From contig CM057453.1 in the NCBI GenBank assembly GCA_016271365.2, positions 499,881,001 to 499,945,000 on the forward strand: 64,000 bases of DNA. Reading direction: 5' to 3'. Source of the DNA: Neoceratodus forsteri. Lineage: Eukaryota; Chordata; Ceratodontiformes; Ceratodontidae. The position numbers were made by a program, and so were the translations under genes. The first letter of the stretch is position 1, and each line of letters starts with the position of its first letter. Below the pieces are notes generated by a model. The model worked only from the letters and a program-made list of their open reading frames with translations, made no database searches and was not told the origin of the DNA. Below, one piece after another: positions 1-10,340 of the stretch.

Positions 1-519
1 CCAAAGGAGATAAGGGTACCTGTGGGCATTGAGGAGCTGAGTCAGGTGTCGCCAAAGGTGGTGTTGGAGCCACAGTATGGCCAGGTGGCCTACTATTGTA
101 GGGAACCCCCGGCGACGGGTAAACTTGCGTCAGAGCTGCAGACCTGGTGAAAGCGTGGGAAGCTTTGATGAGTCAGGCAACGAGGGCTCAGGAAGTACAC
201 CCCTTGGAGAACCCAGATCTCCAGCTTGGACGGCACCATTGTCCGGCAACGTCACTTTCGAGCCTGATGGATGTGAAGCAGTTGAGCGATCATCGGAGGG
301 GCCGAAGATTGGCTTATCAACTTGGGGTGCGCTGGAGTCAGAGGAGTTGGCTCTCGACTTATCAACCCTGACCGGAGGGGCCGACGAGTGACTTACCGGC
401 TGCGCCGGCTGTTTTAAGAGCCCGAGGTGGTAATGGGCCTAACAGCAGCGGTGGCCTTGAAAGAATCCAAGGAGTCCGCAGTCACCAAAACCAGTAGCGG
501 CGAGGGGACCAAGGCCTGC

Positions 520-936
520 TTAGTTAGCAGGAGCGCAGGCCTGGTCGTGACGCTGACCTTCTGGCCAGAAGGGAGGCCGGTCCTCTGACGAAGGGCCCGC
601 GGGTGTCTTCGATGGAGGGTGGGAATGCTCTTGCTCCCTGTGCTTCTCTTTGTCTCTCTTCTTCTTTTTATGAAGGTACGCAGTTGAGGAAGATGCATTC
701 TTCAACTTCTTTAACTCCTGCTCCATGGAAACCATCTTTTCTTTTAGGATATAGACCTCAAGGGCTTGCTGGCATCGTTTCCGCATGGCCTGATGAAAGT
801 GAGCACAGGCCTCGCAATCCTCGACCTTGTGGCTAGGCTCGAGACAGAAGAGATACAGAGAATGTTGATCTTCGTGTGGCAGTTGAACCCCGCACAAACT
901 GCACTTGTTTTTATGCGGATCTGGAGAGGACGACAA
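520..936 (-). pseudogene. DIRS gag-like protein, N-terminal part (copy A)
   Basis: A 138-codon frame starting MSSSPDPHKNKC. Residues about 12-45 form a Cys/His-rich module (CSLC, then a Cys, then H-x5-C-x2-C) that recurs at the start of gag in copies B, C and F, so it looks like the conserved zinc-binding start of this DIRS gag. A charged stretch with a coiled-coil look (LEVYILKEKMVSMEQELKKL) follows, then a Lys/Arg/His-rich tail (KKKKRDKEKHREQEH). The start lies about 145 bases downstream of a TATA-like site in the ITR. Gag presumably packages element RNA; the later part is frameshifted. Confidence 0.7.
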
Positions 937-1066
937 ACAAACTATAGAGAATTAACAAAAATAAGCGAATATTCATCCGGAGAGGCATTCTATATGGCGA
1001 TGACAAGCTCTAGTCAGTTCGATGATGTGCAGAACGAAGGTGGGAAAGAACTGGAGGGCGGACGTG

Positions 1067-1229
1067 GGGACTGCACACTATATAGGGTCACACTGACGTC
1101 AGTCACATGACGTCCGGTGAGCGGTTCCCTGTCAGACCATACTGGCAAAAGTTTCTGTGCAGTCCTGACACCAGGGGGCACCTGTCCTACATGTTATTAC
1201 CTACTGCAAGAGCCCTCTCGAAGTAAGAT
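1067..1229 (-). repeat. Right inverted terminal repeat of DIRS copy A with promoter motifs
   Basis: Matches in inverted orientation the left ITRs of B, C and F (CTGCAAGAGC core, the 'tgacacc..ggggcacctg' block). On the minus strand it carries a TATA-like CTATATA (1079-1085) and a perfect CRE-type TGACGTCA (1094-1101), positioned to drive gag at 936. The promoter role is inferred. Confidence 0.75.
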
Positions 1230-1273
1230 CTAAGTTAATAAAGGAGGACTGTCACTTTGTAGTTTTAGATAAT

Positions 1274-1560
1274 AGTACAGTTACAGTACGTAAGAACTTA
1301 CAGTAACAGTAGAGCTTCGAGAGAAGCTCTTTCAGCAGGTAACACATGTAGGACTGAAGCTGGCAGGCAGCAGGACCCCAAGGAAAACTTCTAACCAGCA
1401 GTCTATGGCGGTAACTGCCCATGACGTCGGCCTGCCCCAGATGTCACGCATGGTATAAAGGGATGGCAGTCCCCAGCGTGTCTCAATTCTCCTGCTGGAG
1501 ACTCCGTCATTGAGGATGGAAAGTGATCAAGAACAGAGAACCAAGGAGAATTCCACAGAG
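1274..1560 (+). repeat. Left ITR of DIRS copy B
   Basis: Begins with the outer extension AGTACAGTTAC, then GTAAGAACTTAC and the block shared with the right ITR (about 1317-1500). A plus-strand TATAAAG at 1454-1460 points toward the YR end, that is, antisense to the element's genes. The matching TATA in the right ITR (7226-7232) points the other way, so the ends carry convergent promoter-like motifs. Confidence 0.8.
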
Positions 1561-1649
1561 AGCAACAATAACACTGCTAATGCAGCTTAATGCAGAAAGA
1601 GTCCCCTAGAGGGAAGGTGGCCAGGAAGTCATACCTGCGCAAGAGCTTC

Positions 1650-1745
1650 CATCGAAGATCTACTGTTACAGTAAGTTCTTACATAACTGTACTATCTTAC
1701 TTCAAGTGTCAGCTCTTGCAGCAGGTAGCACATGTAGGACTGAGT
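1650..1745. repeat. Internal complementary region (ICR) of DIRS copy B
   Basis: The sequence around 1683-1703 (ATAACTGTACT then ATCTTACTTC) is the reverse complement of the left outer end joined directly to the inverted right outer end. The flanks extend the complementarity outward to about 50 bases each way. This is the DIRS ICR, thought to template or bridge circle closure during replication. Confidence 0.85.
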
Positions 1746-1815
1746 CCCAAGCAGTAAAAGAGACCCAAACTGATCTCAGGTAGAAGAAGCAAAACAATGC
1801 CAAGAGGGGAATTCC

Positions 1816-2760
1816 TCAGGAGACGAGTCCCTGCAGAACTACAAGGCCAAAGCCCGCTGTGTGTCTAGAGGCAATGTCGAGACTGTAATGTCTGATGAAG
1901 GTATGGATGGAGTTCCAGGTGGCTGCCACACAAATGTCAGCCGCAGACACATTTCTAAGAGCGGCCAAAGACGCAGTGACTCCCCTCATGGAGTGACCCT
2001 TCACCAAGCCCAGCAAGGGTTTGTCATACTTCTGGTAACAAAAGGAGATACTGTTAACAAGCCATTTAGAGAGGGTCTGTTTGGCTACAGGAGCCCCCTG
2101 AATCCTGGGGGCAAAGGAAACAAAAAACTGATCTGAGCGACTAAACTCTCGCATTCTGGAGAGGTTAAAACATAAAATGCGATGGACATCCAGCGTGTGG
2201 AGAAGAGCCTCGCCCTGGTTTGAGTGTTCTAGATACTACACTGTGAGGTGTATGTCCTGATTCAGTAAGAACTTAGGATTGGTCCTCAAGGCCACCCAGT
2301 CCTTGTGTAACATCAAATAAGGTTCCTTACACATCAGGGCCTGTAGCTTGGAAATTCTTTGAGCAGAAGTAACGGCAACTAAAAATAACACTTTTCAGGA
2401 GAGGAAGTGAAGCTCGCAATCTGCAGCTGGTTCAAACGGGGGTAAGGTGAGCTTTTCCAACACAAAGAGTAAATTCCAAGGGGTGGATGGGGTCCCAGAT
2501 AGGGGGGCTTCATATGAAGACTATCCCGCAGAAAGGTGCAGGCTATGTCCCATTGTGCCACAGTTCTGCCTTGAACAGGGACATGGTAGGCAGACAAATG
2601 AGCTTTGATCGATGAGCAGCCCACCCCTGCGTCTGAGAGCGACAACAGGTACTTAAGGATCGAGCTCACCAGACAGGCCAAGGGATCAAGATGGACGGCT
2701 GTCGCCCAAAGCAAAAGCGTTTCCACTTCGTGGCGTAAGTGGCTCTGGTGGAGGGTTTTC
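1816..2760 (-). pseudogene. DIRS tyrosine recombinase (copy B)
   Basis: YR family integrase of DIRS elements, which inserts a circular DNA intermediate. The C-terminal 112 codons (1816-2154) carry the HxxR box in KGHSMRG and the final HTFIRHY, whose last Tyr is the nucleophile. The N-terminal SAM-like domain is in another frame at 2379-2726 (SSIKAHLSAYHVPV). The middle with the first catalytic Arg (SAQRI-type) is frame-broken. A 30-bp tandem duplication sits just upstream at 2808-2867. Catalytic residues survive but the reading frame does not. Confidence 0.85.
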
Positions 2761-2789
2761 TAGCAGCAACCTGGACGTTGGCAACCCTG

Positions 2790-3679
2790 TCTGAGACCCC
2801 AAAGCGTGACTTGGCCAGGTCCTCAGGAGCCATTCAGGACTTGGTTAGGTCCTCAGGAGCCATGCATGAAGAAGCAATGACCAAAGGTTCGGAGGAACCA
2901 CGGTCCCATCATCCTGGCAAAGTAGGTGAGAGCTCAGTGGCAGGGGAGTTGGGAGTTCGGCTGCCAACTGTTGCAGCAGTGGAAACCAAATCTGCCATGG
3001 TTACAGTGGGGCCACCAGGATCATTACTGCCCCTTCCGCTTGCTGCTTGAGAAGAATCTTCTGTAGAAGCGGGAAAGGAGGGAAGGTGTAAAGGAACCTC
3101 CCTTTTCAGGAGAGGAACAATGTGTCTCACCAGAAAGCTCCAGGCAGTGGCTCTAGTGAGCAAAAATTGGGCAACTTTGTGTTGATAGGGGATGCAAAGT
3201 GGTCCAGCACCGGCCTACCCCATCTGTTGAAAAGACTGTCGATGACAGACTGTAGAAGGGCCCACTCATGCGCTCTGCACCGAGTCCTGCTGAGGGTGTC
3301 GGCCAGGGTATTTTGAACCCCTGGAACATGCACTGCTAAGATATCTAGCCGGTGAGCTATTGCCCAGTTCCAGACCCACACTGTTTCCTGACAAAGGGGA
3401 TACGAGTAAGTGCCACCCTGTTTGTTGAGGTAGAATACCACTGCCATATTGTCTGTCTGGATAATGAGGTGTCCTAGGCGAAGCATTGTGCTCAATGCTC
3501 GTAGAGCGTAAAGAACTGCTCTCATCTCTAGAATGTTGATGTGGAGAGTCTCCCCGGCCATGGAGCAAGTACTCTACGGACGCCCAGATGTGTGCCCAAC
3601 CAGTGCCAGAGGCATCTGATGTCAGGACTTGTTCCGGTACTGTTCTCTGAAAGGGCATCCCTTCTGATGGAAATGTCAT
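2790..3679 (-). pseudogene. DIRS RNase H and methyltransferase-like segment (copy B)
   Basis: RNase H of the Ty3/DIRS type. Visible residues in order are SDASG, INILEMRA, IQTDNMAV and LADTLSR, the acidic set of an RNase H. They sit in two overlapping frames (3266-3679 and 3127-3561), so there is one frameshift. After LADTLSR the frame enters the DIRS methyltransferase-like region (DHFASPINTKLPNF, in the position of a DLFA motif), which decays toward 2790. It would degrade RNA in the hybrid during reverse transcription. Confidence 0.82.
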
Positions 3680-3734
3680 CCACCAACAGAGTTCTCAACA
3701 CACCGGTTCCGAGATAAAGACCATCTGGTCCAGA

Positions 3735-4669
3735 TCATCCGGCCTTTGGTCCCCCTGGACTCTCAGAGTCCACTGAATTGTCCTCATATGTAGTCTGGCT
3801 AGAGGAACTGTAACAATAGAGGCAGCCATGTGGCCTTGGAGCTGAAGTGTCCTGCCTGGGACCCTTAGAAGGGATGAGACGTGGTGGGCTAGGCCTTGCA
3901 GTCGAAGTGCCCTGTCTCTGGGAGAAAGGCCTTAACTCGAGTGGAATCGAGCAGTGCCCGATGAACTGGAGGGCTTGGGTCGGAAGCAAGGCAGACTTTA
4001 GAGTGCTGATGGTGATAACCAATTCTCTGAAAAGAGACAGGACCATTAAGAGTCAGTCATCCAGGTAGGAGAAAATGTAGTGCCCCCTCCTTCGGAGGGC
4101 TGCCGCGACCACAGCCAGACATTTGGTAAAAACCCTTGGGGCTGAAGAGTGGTTGAAGGGTAATGCTCTGAATTGGTAGTGCCTGCCTTGGAACTCGAAT
4201 CTGAGAAACCTCCTGTGAGGTTTGGCCACCAGGATGTGGAGATAAGTGTCCTGCACATCCAGTGACTCTAGCCAATCTCCTTGATGGATCATGGGCAGTA
4301 ATCCCTGCAGGGTGACTATCCAAACTGTCTGTATTCCACAAACTGGTTGAGGTCACTAAGGTCCAAGATGGGGTGTAGGTCCCCGGTCTTCTTGGGCACG
4401 AAGGACGAAATGAGAATAGAAGACTGTGCCTTTCTGGGGGCGGGAGGGGTGGGGACTGGCTCTATGGCTCTCTTGAGCAAAAGAGCCTGAGTTTTGGCCT
4501 GGATGAACTCGGCATGAGCCGAGGAACAATGGGAGGTAAGAGGAGGCCTGTCCCGTGTCATCTGCATAAATTCTATCGTGTGTCCATTGGCAATAATTTG
4601 TAGGACCCACTGGTCGGAGGTGATCTCCCGCCAAACCCTTGGCATAGAGAGAAAAGCGGCCTCCGACAA
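3735..4669 (-). pseudogene. DIRS reverse transcriptase (copy B)
   Basis: RT fingers and palm in overlapping minus frames. LHPILDLSDLNQFVEYRQF lies at about 4320-4400, SLDVQDTYLHI near 4250, and the catalytic YLDD at about 4055-4065 in IFSYLDD. Further thumb and connection sequence follows toward 3735 (ALQFIG). Several frameshifts separate the blocks. It lies between gag (right) and RNase H (left), the normal DIRS order. Confidence 0.85.
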
Positions 4670-4812
4670 CCTCCCCTGGCAGGTTTACGGGTGGGGGGGT
4701 CCAACAAGGAGTCAGGCTGTGTTGGGAGGGGGGACAGCGACTTGGGATGATTTGGCAGCCCAAGCGGCTGGTCCTGATGATCCTCTGAAGGGAACCTTGC
4801 AGCCCTAACCAC

Positions 4813-7040
4813 CTAATTGTTGCTGCTGTGGCTGAAAGCGAGATTGCTGCCCCCCCCTTTCCCTTGAAAGCAAGGTTTTCGAAAGGGCCTTTGTTTTGAT
4901 TTGTACATGGAGTGTATAGACCGAATGGCCTTGCCTGAGTCCTGCAGTTTGGTGATGTTCTTCTCTGAGTCCTCAACAAAGAGGACAGAGCCATGAAATG
5001 GTGCATCCAAGATGGTTGTCTGCACATCCTGGGCAAAGCCAGAGACCTGGAGCCACGAATACCGGTGGACGCAAACTCCAGTGGCCACAGCATGTGCGAC
5101 CATGTCCATCGAGTCATAGGCTGACCAGAGGATATGCGTGCCTAAGTCTTTTCTAGCTCTGCCTTCTGTGGGCAGTCCGGTATCTCTTTAGCAATGTCGA
5201 TCCCCTGTTCCCAAATGGCATTCTGAAATTGTACCATAAGAGTAAGGAAATTAAGACTCCGTATGGTACATGTAGTGAATGAATAAACTTTACACCTCAT
5301 GGAATCAAGTTGTTTAGATCCTCTATCCGGAGGCTGAGTAATGAGATGTCTCGGCCTTTGAGATCCATCATTAGCAGCTGATATGACTACCGAATCTGCC
5401 ACAGGCTGCTCATCCCAAAAGGGTTCCTCCTTTCGAGCCCTGTAAAGGTAGTCTGCTTTTTTTGGGTATTGTAAAGGAGGAGAGGGGGCGTTTCCACACT
5501 GCCTTGGTGACATTTGCAAAAGTGTCCACCAAGGGCAGGATAACCACCGGCTTCGGGTCCTTTTCACACAAGTACTTGGCCAAGCGGAGACTCTCTGGGT
5601 CCAAGTCCTCCATCTCCCATCCCATGTTGGCCTGAATATGCCTCATGACCTCCATGAAGGAGGGGTAATCTGGTGGAGATTTGGGGGTATCACTTGGGTT
5701 TGGAGGGGGGGGGAAGTCCCCAATAGATGAGGGAACGGAGGAGGACAAATCCGAAGAATGGTCAGATTCCACTGAGGAGGAGGAAGAGGAGGAGGACCGA
5801 CACCTATGGCGCTGGCGTTTTTGCCTGTGGTGCTCGGCGGAGCCAGAGGAGCTCAGGCTCCTGAACCAGGACCTGGAGCGACGTTTGCGAGGAGCCTTGC
5901 CCTTGCTCTTGTCCAGAGGTGGGATAAACTCCATTGGAGGAGGTGCCCCTGTATCCACATGGGAAGGCCTCTGTCCAAGGGATTTTTGGTGGCAGAAGGC
6001 CTGTCCTTATGGCCTCCCACCAGTACCCAAAAAGGTCCTTGACCTAGAATAGGTGGAGCTTAGGCTCCGAATCAGTCATCGGACCTAACGCCGGGCCCAG
6101 AGCTGTGGTCTGGCATTGAGTTGTGAGCTGGCGACGGTGGGTGAACCGGAGGTGACATTGGGGCTATAGTAGTAGGCCCAAGGTTGGCAGTCGATGCCTG
6201 GTTTAAGGCCATCGTCCGGCCGTTCTTGGAAGGACTGTACCCTGAACGATCGTCAACCGGTGGCGGGGGGGGTGACATCGGGGACTGGGTTCGCAGTGCC
6301 GACAGCTGAGCTGCAAAGCAGTGACATTGGTCATGTGTTGTCGGTGGGAATCACCATCCGATGAATGCTGAGTCGCCGGACACTTGTCTGACGGCGGTTT
6401 CCCTGGCCTGGGCGGCTAAGAGGCCGACATCCCGGAGGAGTGCCTGGAGGCCTTATGCTTATCCCGGGAGTCAGTGTTAGAGACAGAGGCCAACCAGGAG
6501 TGAGCTGACATCGGATCCTTACCAAGGTCACAGTGCCGCCCAGAGGGTTGATCAGGCAGCCGGACTTTGAGCGGTTGAATGGTGGGGCCCCCCCGAGGAC
6601 CTGGAGCCGCGGTCCTTTGCTCCCGATGCAGGAGGGCAGGAGGTTTGACAGTCGTAAACCTGGAAGGAGAACGGGTCACCTGGGAGGCAGAGGCAGAACT
6701 GCCCGTGGGGGCAGAGTGGGAGCCTGAGGATCTAGATCTGGAGGGAGAGCTCTCCTTTACTCTCTCCTTCCTCTTCTCCTTGTGCTTCCCAGAAAATCTG
6801 TGGTGGGAATAACCCCTCCCCAAAGAGGAATCTCTCTGCGTGGCGGCCGAAATGTTGATCTGTGAAGAAAGCCTGGAGGGCTTTCTGGCGGCTAATCCTC
6901 ATCCTGCTGCTGAACCACTGACAATGCTGGCAAGCCTGGGTGTCGTGGTCAGGGCCTGGGCACAGCAAGCAGGCACAGTGCCCATCCTTGGACGGTATTT
7001 GTTTATTTCAGGCACACATGGAGGGGTGCCGATCTATGGA
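4813..7040 (-). pseudogene. DIRS gag-like region (copy B)
   Basis: A long degraded gag frame. The Cys/His start module is at about 6900-7030 (SKDGHCACLLCPGPDHD, then CQHC) with an in-frame stop inside it. A basic, Ser-rich stretch follows (6416-6823), then an Arg/Ser region with a run of eight Ser (5410-5958), then the conserved C-terminal block near 4813-5109 (VATGVCVHRYSWLQVSGF, DAPFHGSVLF) that recurs in C, F and G. The function is inferred as structural, from position and family. Confidence 0.75.
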
Positions 7041-7184
7041 TGATGTCGGAGAACACATGCAGAACAATCAGTAGAAAAAGCAAACCTTTCAGTGGAATAA
7101 AGAAACAATTTCGGCTAAGAAGTCTCAGCAAAATGGGCGCTGAACTAGCGAGAGGTGATCCATGGAGCCGATGAACGCGAGTTA

Positions 7185-7379
7185 AAGGTGGGAAAAGAAC
7201 CGAGGCACGCCAGGGACTGCCCTCCCTTTATACCATGCGTGACATCGGGGGCGGGCAGACATCAGGGGACGGACCCCGCCACAGACTGTTAGCTATAGGT
7301 TTTCCATGGGGTCCTGCTGTCTGCCAGCTTCAGTCCTGCACGTGTTATCTGCTGCAAGAGCTAACTCTCGAAGTAAGAT
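7185..7379 (-). repeat. Right ITR of DIRS copy B
   Basis: Inverted match to 1317-1500. The minus-strand TATAAAG (complement at 7226-7232) faces gag and is the likely sense promoter. The element ends at 7379, four bases beyond the CGAAGTA core. Confidence 0.8.
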
Positions 7380-7384
7380 CAGCT

Positions 7385-7790
7385 ATTTACTGTACCCACT
7401 ATGCCTCACTATGTAAATTAGTATACAGGCTATTGCATTTCTGTGCTCACTGCAGAAATGGGAGACGGCATCTCTCAGTATAGAAGTCTTGTAGCTAGAT
7501 ACTGTATGCACAATGCCTTGTTTTCAAAATAAACATACAAGAGCTTATATCATTGACACCACTACAGAAATATGAGACTGTATCTCACAGTAAGGAAACT
7601 GGAAAACAGTGTCTTATTTTACCCACAATGCCTTGCTATGGGCATTTACTTATTAGGTGCTCACCACTACCAACATATAGGACCGTACTTCTGAGTAAGG
7701 CACATTTAAGTCAACGTTATAAATTACCCATAATTCCTTGTTGCTGTATGCAAAACACTGACAGCTCCCTGGTATGACATCACTATGGGG
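7385..7790. repeat. Degenerate tandem repeat, four units of about 110 bp
   Basis: The motif 'tacccacaatgccttg' recurs at about 7394, 7505, 7621 and 7726 (spacing 105-117), each followed by a 'cactacagaaatgggagac'-type block. No coding potential is seen. Bases 7790-7960 hold nothing I recognise. Confidence 0.65.
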
Positions 7791-7959
7791 GTGTGGCCGC
7801 ACAGAGAAACTGGAAGGCAGCCAGAAACAAAGCGCTGATAAAGCATAACAATAAAATGACTATGGCAGATTTTTTTTACAAAACGAATTGCAGCTTTAAC
7901 ATCTGAAGCATAGGCGGCAATGGCATACTCTGTGAAAAAGGTATCTGCGAAACATCAGA

Positions 7960-8350
7960 AAATCCCTTTAAGAGATCCCTGCTTAAAGGGCTTAGAGCAA
8001 CTCTTGTTTCTGGGTACCCTCTGGGAGAGCATCTGCGGTAGCTTTGGCCTTTCTCCAGAATGAATTTTGGTACTTTACTATGTGGTCAATACAGTTAAGA
8101 ACACTTACTGCCAGGGTGGCAGAGGCAAATGTCCATTTGCCCATAAGGTCCAGCTTTCTGGATTCCTTGTCCGGAGAAAGAGAGCTAAAATGCTTGGGCC
8201 TCTTGGTCCTATCATGGGTTGCATTAATAACTACGGAGTCTGCCTGAGGTTGGTCCCTAAAGAAGGGTTTCCCTCAGGGGTCCTGGCATAATGTATGGGC
8301 CTTCCTGATTATGGCCAGGATCCTATTCAGATTATACTAGGCAGCCATAG
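7960..8350 (-). pseudogene. DIRS gag fragment
   Basis: The minus strand resembles the gag segment near 32800-33000 of copy F and 5150-5400 of copy B: the 'ttctccagaatgaatt..', 'gtccagctttctggattcc' and 'catgggttgcattaataac' blocks occur in the same order. No ITR adjoins it, so it is an isolated scrap. It ends at the hAT MITE. Confidence 0.55.
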
Positions 8351-8365
8351 TGGCATCTTCATGGG

Positions 8366-8797
8366 TAGAGCCCTGTGAAAATCTTTCTATTTTTCATAAT
8401 TTTTCTTTTTATTTTTCTGGAATTTCTTGTTATTTCTTTTTATTTACTGAAATGTAGTTTTAGTTCTTGTTATCACATTTACATTCATAAAATACCTCAA
8501 AATAACCTTATACACTACAAATCACATTCCTAGTATACTGCATTGTATTAAGCAGCATTAGGCTATAGTCTTGAAAGCTTCTGTAAATCAGACAGTTCTG
8601 CTGCCACTTTCTCGTGGACTGTCTCTGTGGTAACAATAGGACCTAAACAACAACTGCTGCAAGCATTTATTTAGTTTATGCAAAAAAAATAAAGCAGTTT
8701 TTTTTACTTTTTTCATGTTCATGTTCTTGTTTTTGTTTTATTTCTTTTTTATATCTTAAATTTCTTGTTATTTATTTCAGAAAAACATGGGTCTCTA
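8366..8797. mobile_element. hAT-type MITE (non-autonomous DNA transposon)
   Basis: A 432-bp AT-rich insertion. Its ends TAGAGCCCTGTG and, inverted, TAGAGACCCATG match at 9 of 12 bases. It is flanked by TTCATGGG (8358-8365) and TTCATACG (8798-8805), an imperfect 8-bp target duplication (6/8). TAG-type ends and 8-bp duplications are hAT hallmarks. There is no coding capacity. Confidence 0.6.
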
Positions 8798-8848
8798 TTC
8801 ATACGCATCTATTAGAGTACGAATTGTAATAGGAGGAGAGTCTGGTAG

Positions 8849-9325
8849 AGTACAGTTACACATGAACTTACCGTAGAGTTATGTAAGAACTTACTGTAAC
8901 AGTAGATCTTCAAGTGGAGCTCCTGCAGCAGGTTACACCATAAGGACTGAAGCCGGCAGGTGCCAGAACCCCACAGAAAACTTCCTAGCTAGCAATCAAC
9001 ATTGAGGACCGCCCCCTAACTTCAGCCTGCCTCTGACGTTGGCCAATGGTATAAATGGGGTGGTCCCCAAGCCCTACCCCAGTTCTCCCACTGGAGACCC
9101 CAGCATGGGCAAAAATCAGAGAACAGAGGAGGTTCCTCAAACTGAGGAAAAGAAGGTAGCTGAGCATGGAGAAGCACATGCCAGGGGGAAGGAGAGAAGG
9201 AAAGCAGCACCCGCTGTAAGAGCTCCTCTTGAAGATCTACTGTTATGGTAAGTTCTTATGTAACTGTACTATCTTACTTCCAGTGGGAGCTCTTGCAGCA
9301 AGTTACACCATAAGGACTAAGTCCC
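8849..9325 (+). repeat. Left ITR and ICR of DIRS copy C
   Basis: The outer extension is partly duplicated (a GTACAGTTAC block, then GTAAGAACTTACTG). The ITR core runs from about 8915 to 9110 with a plus-strand TATAAAT at 9050-9056. The ICR (about 9225-9325) contains GTAACTGTACT followed by ATCTTACTTCC, complementary to the fused element ends. Confidence 0.8.
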
Positions 9326-9382
9326 AAGCAGTATAAGGACAAACCCTGACAGACAGGTGGAGGAAACAGGTAACTGGAATCC

Positions 9383-9962
9383 TTATGAAAGCAGGACCTG
9401 GAGAACAGTAAGGCCGAAGCCTATCCTGCACCTTGAAGCAATGTCCAAACTGTAGCATTTCATGAAAGTGTGGCCCGAACTCCAGGTGGCAGCTGTGCAG
9501 ATATCTGCCGCTGATACATTTCGCAGAGAAGCAAAAGAAGCAGCGACTCCCCTGGTGGAATGGCCTTTTACTGATCCAAATAAAGGCATGTCATACTTTT
9601 GATAGCAATAAACAATGCAGTGAACCAACCACTTAGACAATGACTGCTTAGAGACAGGCACCCCTTCAGTCTTTGGGGTAAAAGAAACAAACAACTGATC
9701 AGATTTCCTGATATCCTGGGTGCGAGTCAATAATAACAAAGAACCTGGTGAACATTCAGAGTACGCAACAGAGCCTCCCCTCGATTTGAATGCTCTGGAA
9801 AGTAAACTAGAAGATGGATGTCCTAATTAAGGGTACACCCGGTCACCACCTTTGGCAAAAATTTAGCATTGGTCCACATGGACACACTGTCCTGGAAAAC
9901 TAAATAAGGCTCTTTACACATCAGGGCCTGAAGCTCAAAAATCCTCTGAGCAGAAGTAACAG
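9383..9962 (-). pseudogene. DIRS tyrosine recombinase, C-terminal part (copy C)
   Basis: The 118-codon frame at 9383-9739 contains KGHSTRG (HxxR box) and SGHTFMKCYSLDI, where the final Tyr is the nucleophile. Sequence to 9962 continues as decayed YR (FPEHSNRGEAL-like and MCKEPYLVFQ-like). It stops at the junction with copy D, so the N-terminal domain is missing. Confidence 0.82.
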
Positions 9963-9972
9963 CACTAAAAAC

Positions 9973-10290
9973 ACAGGTTACTCACCTGTAACAGTAGTTC
10001 TAGGAGTGGTATATGTTGTTTATCCACACGTTCTGGCATCGTCCTTTCCGCTTTAAATGTTGCCGTAAAGTCTTCAAGCTGGCTCCTCCCACCCACCCGG
10101 GTGGTATAACCCTCAGCTCCGCCCCATGATGCCAGAGCTTGCCTGCTGGAAGCAGCACTGTGCGCCGAAGCCAGAGGAGGGCAGGTGGGTCCGTGTGGAT
10201 GAACAACATCTACCACTCCTAGAACTACTGTTACAGGCGAGTAACCTGTGTTTCTAGGGACGTGAGTATGCTGTTCTAGCCACACATTCT
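9973..10290. repeat. Left terminal repeat and ICR of DIRS copy D
   Basis: A 37-bp block at 9973-10009 recurs inverted at 10213-10249 with a single visible mismatch (core CTGTAACAGTAGTTCTAGGA). A second block (TCCACACGTTCTGGCA near 10033; CCACACATTCTGGCA near 10280) recurs directly. This repeats the family-1 plan: an outer end, an ITR and an ICR that inverts the outer end. A TATA-like TATAAC lies near 10102. Confidence 0.75.
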
Positions 10291-10340
10291 GGCAGACTCC
10301 TAGCAGTGCTCCAGGAGGAGGGAGGCAAGGCACACACCCC

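Larger units (their letters stand above)
1..1229 (-). mobile_element. DIRS-like retrotransposon copy A, 5' part
   Basis: The 5' end of a DIRS-type retrotransposon read on the minus strand; the rest lies left of the window. It holds the start of the gag-like frame and the right inverted terminal repeat, ending in the family's terminal motif CGAAGTAAGAT at 1219-1229. Assignment rests on near identity of its end to those of copies B, C and F and on the Cys/His motif in the gag frame. Bases 1-520 read in several broken frames and are probably decayed gag. Confidence 0.85.
1274..7379 (-). mobile_element. DIRS-like retrotransposon copy B, full length
   Basis: A 6.1-kb element with both ends present: left end AGTACAG at 1274, right end CGAAGTAAGAT at 7369-7379. 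Minus-strand order from right to left is ITR, gag, RT, RNase H, methyltransferase-like segment, YR, ICR, ITR. No direct target-site duplication is visible, as expected for integration by a tyrosine recombinase. Each domain is recognisable but broken by stops and frameshifts, so it is a dead copy. Only 44 bp separates it from copy A. Confidence 0.88.

Noticed and set aside
5681..6052. Glu-rich plus-strand frame (EEEEEEE)
   Set aside because: It is the complement of the Ser-run-coding gag stretch of copy B.
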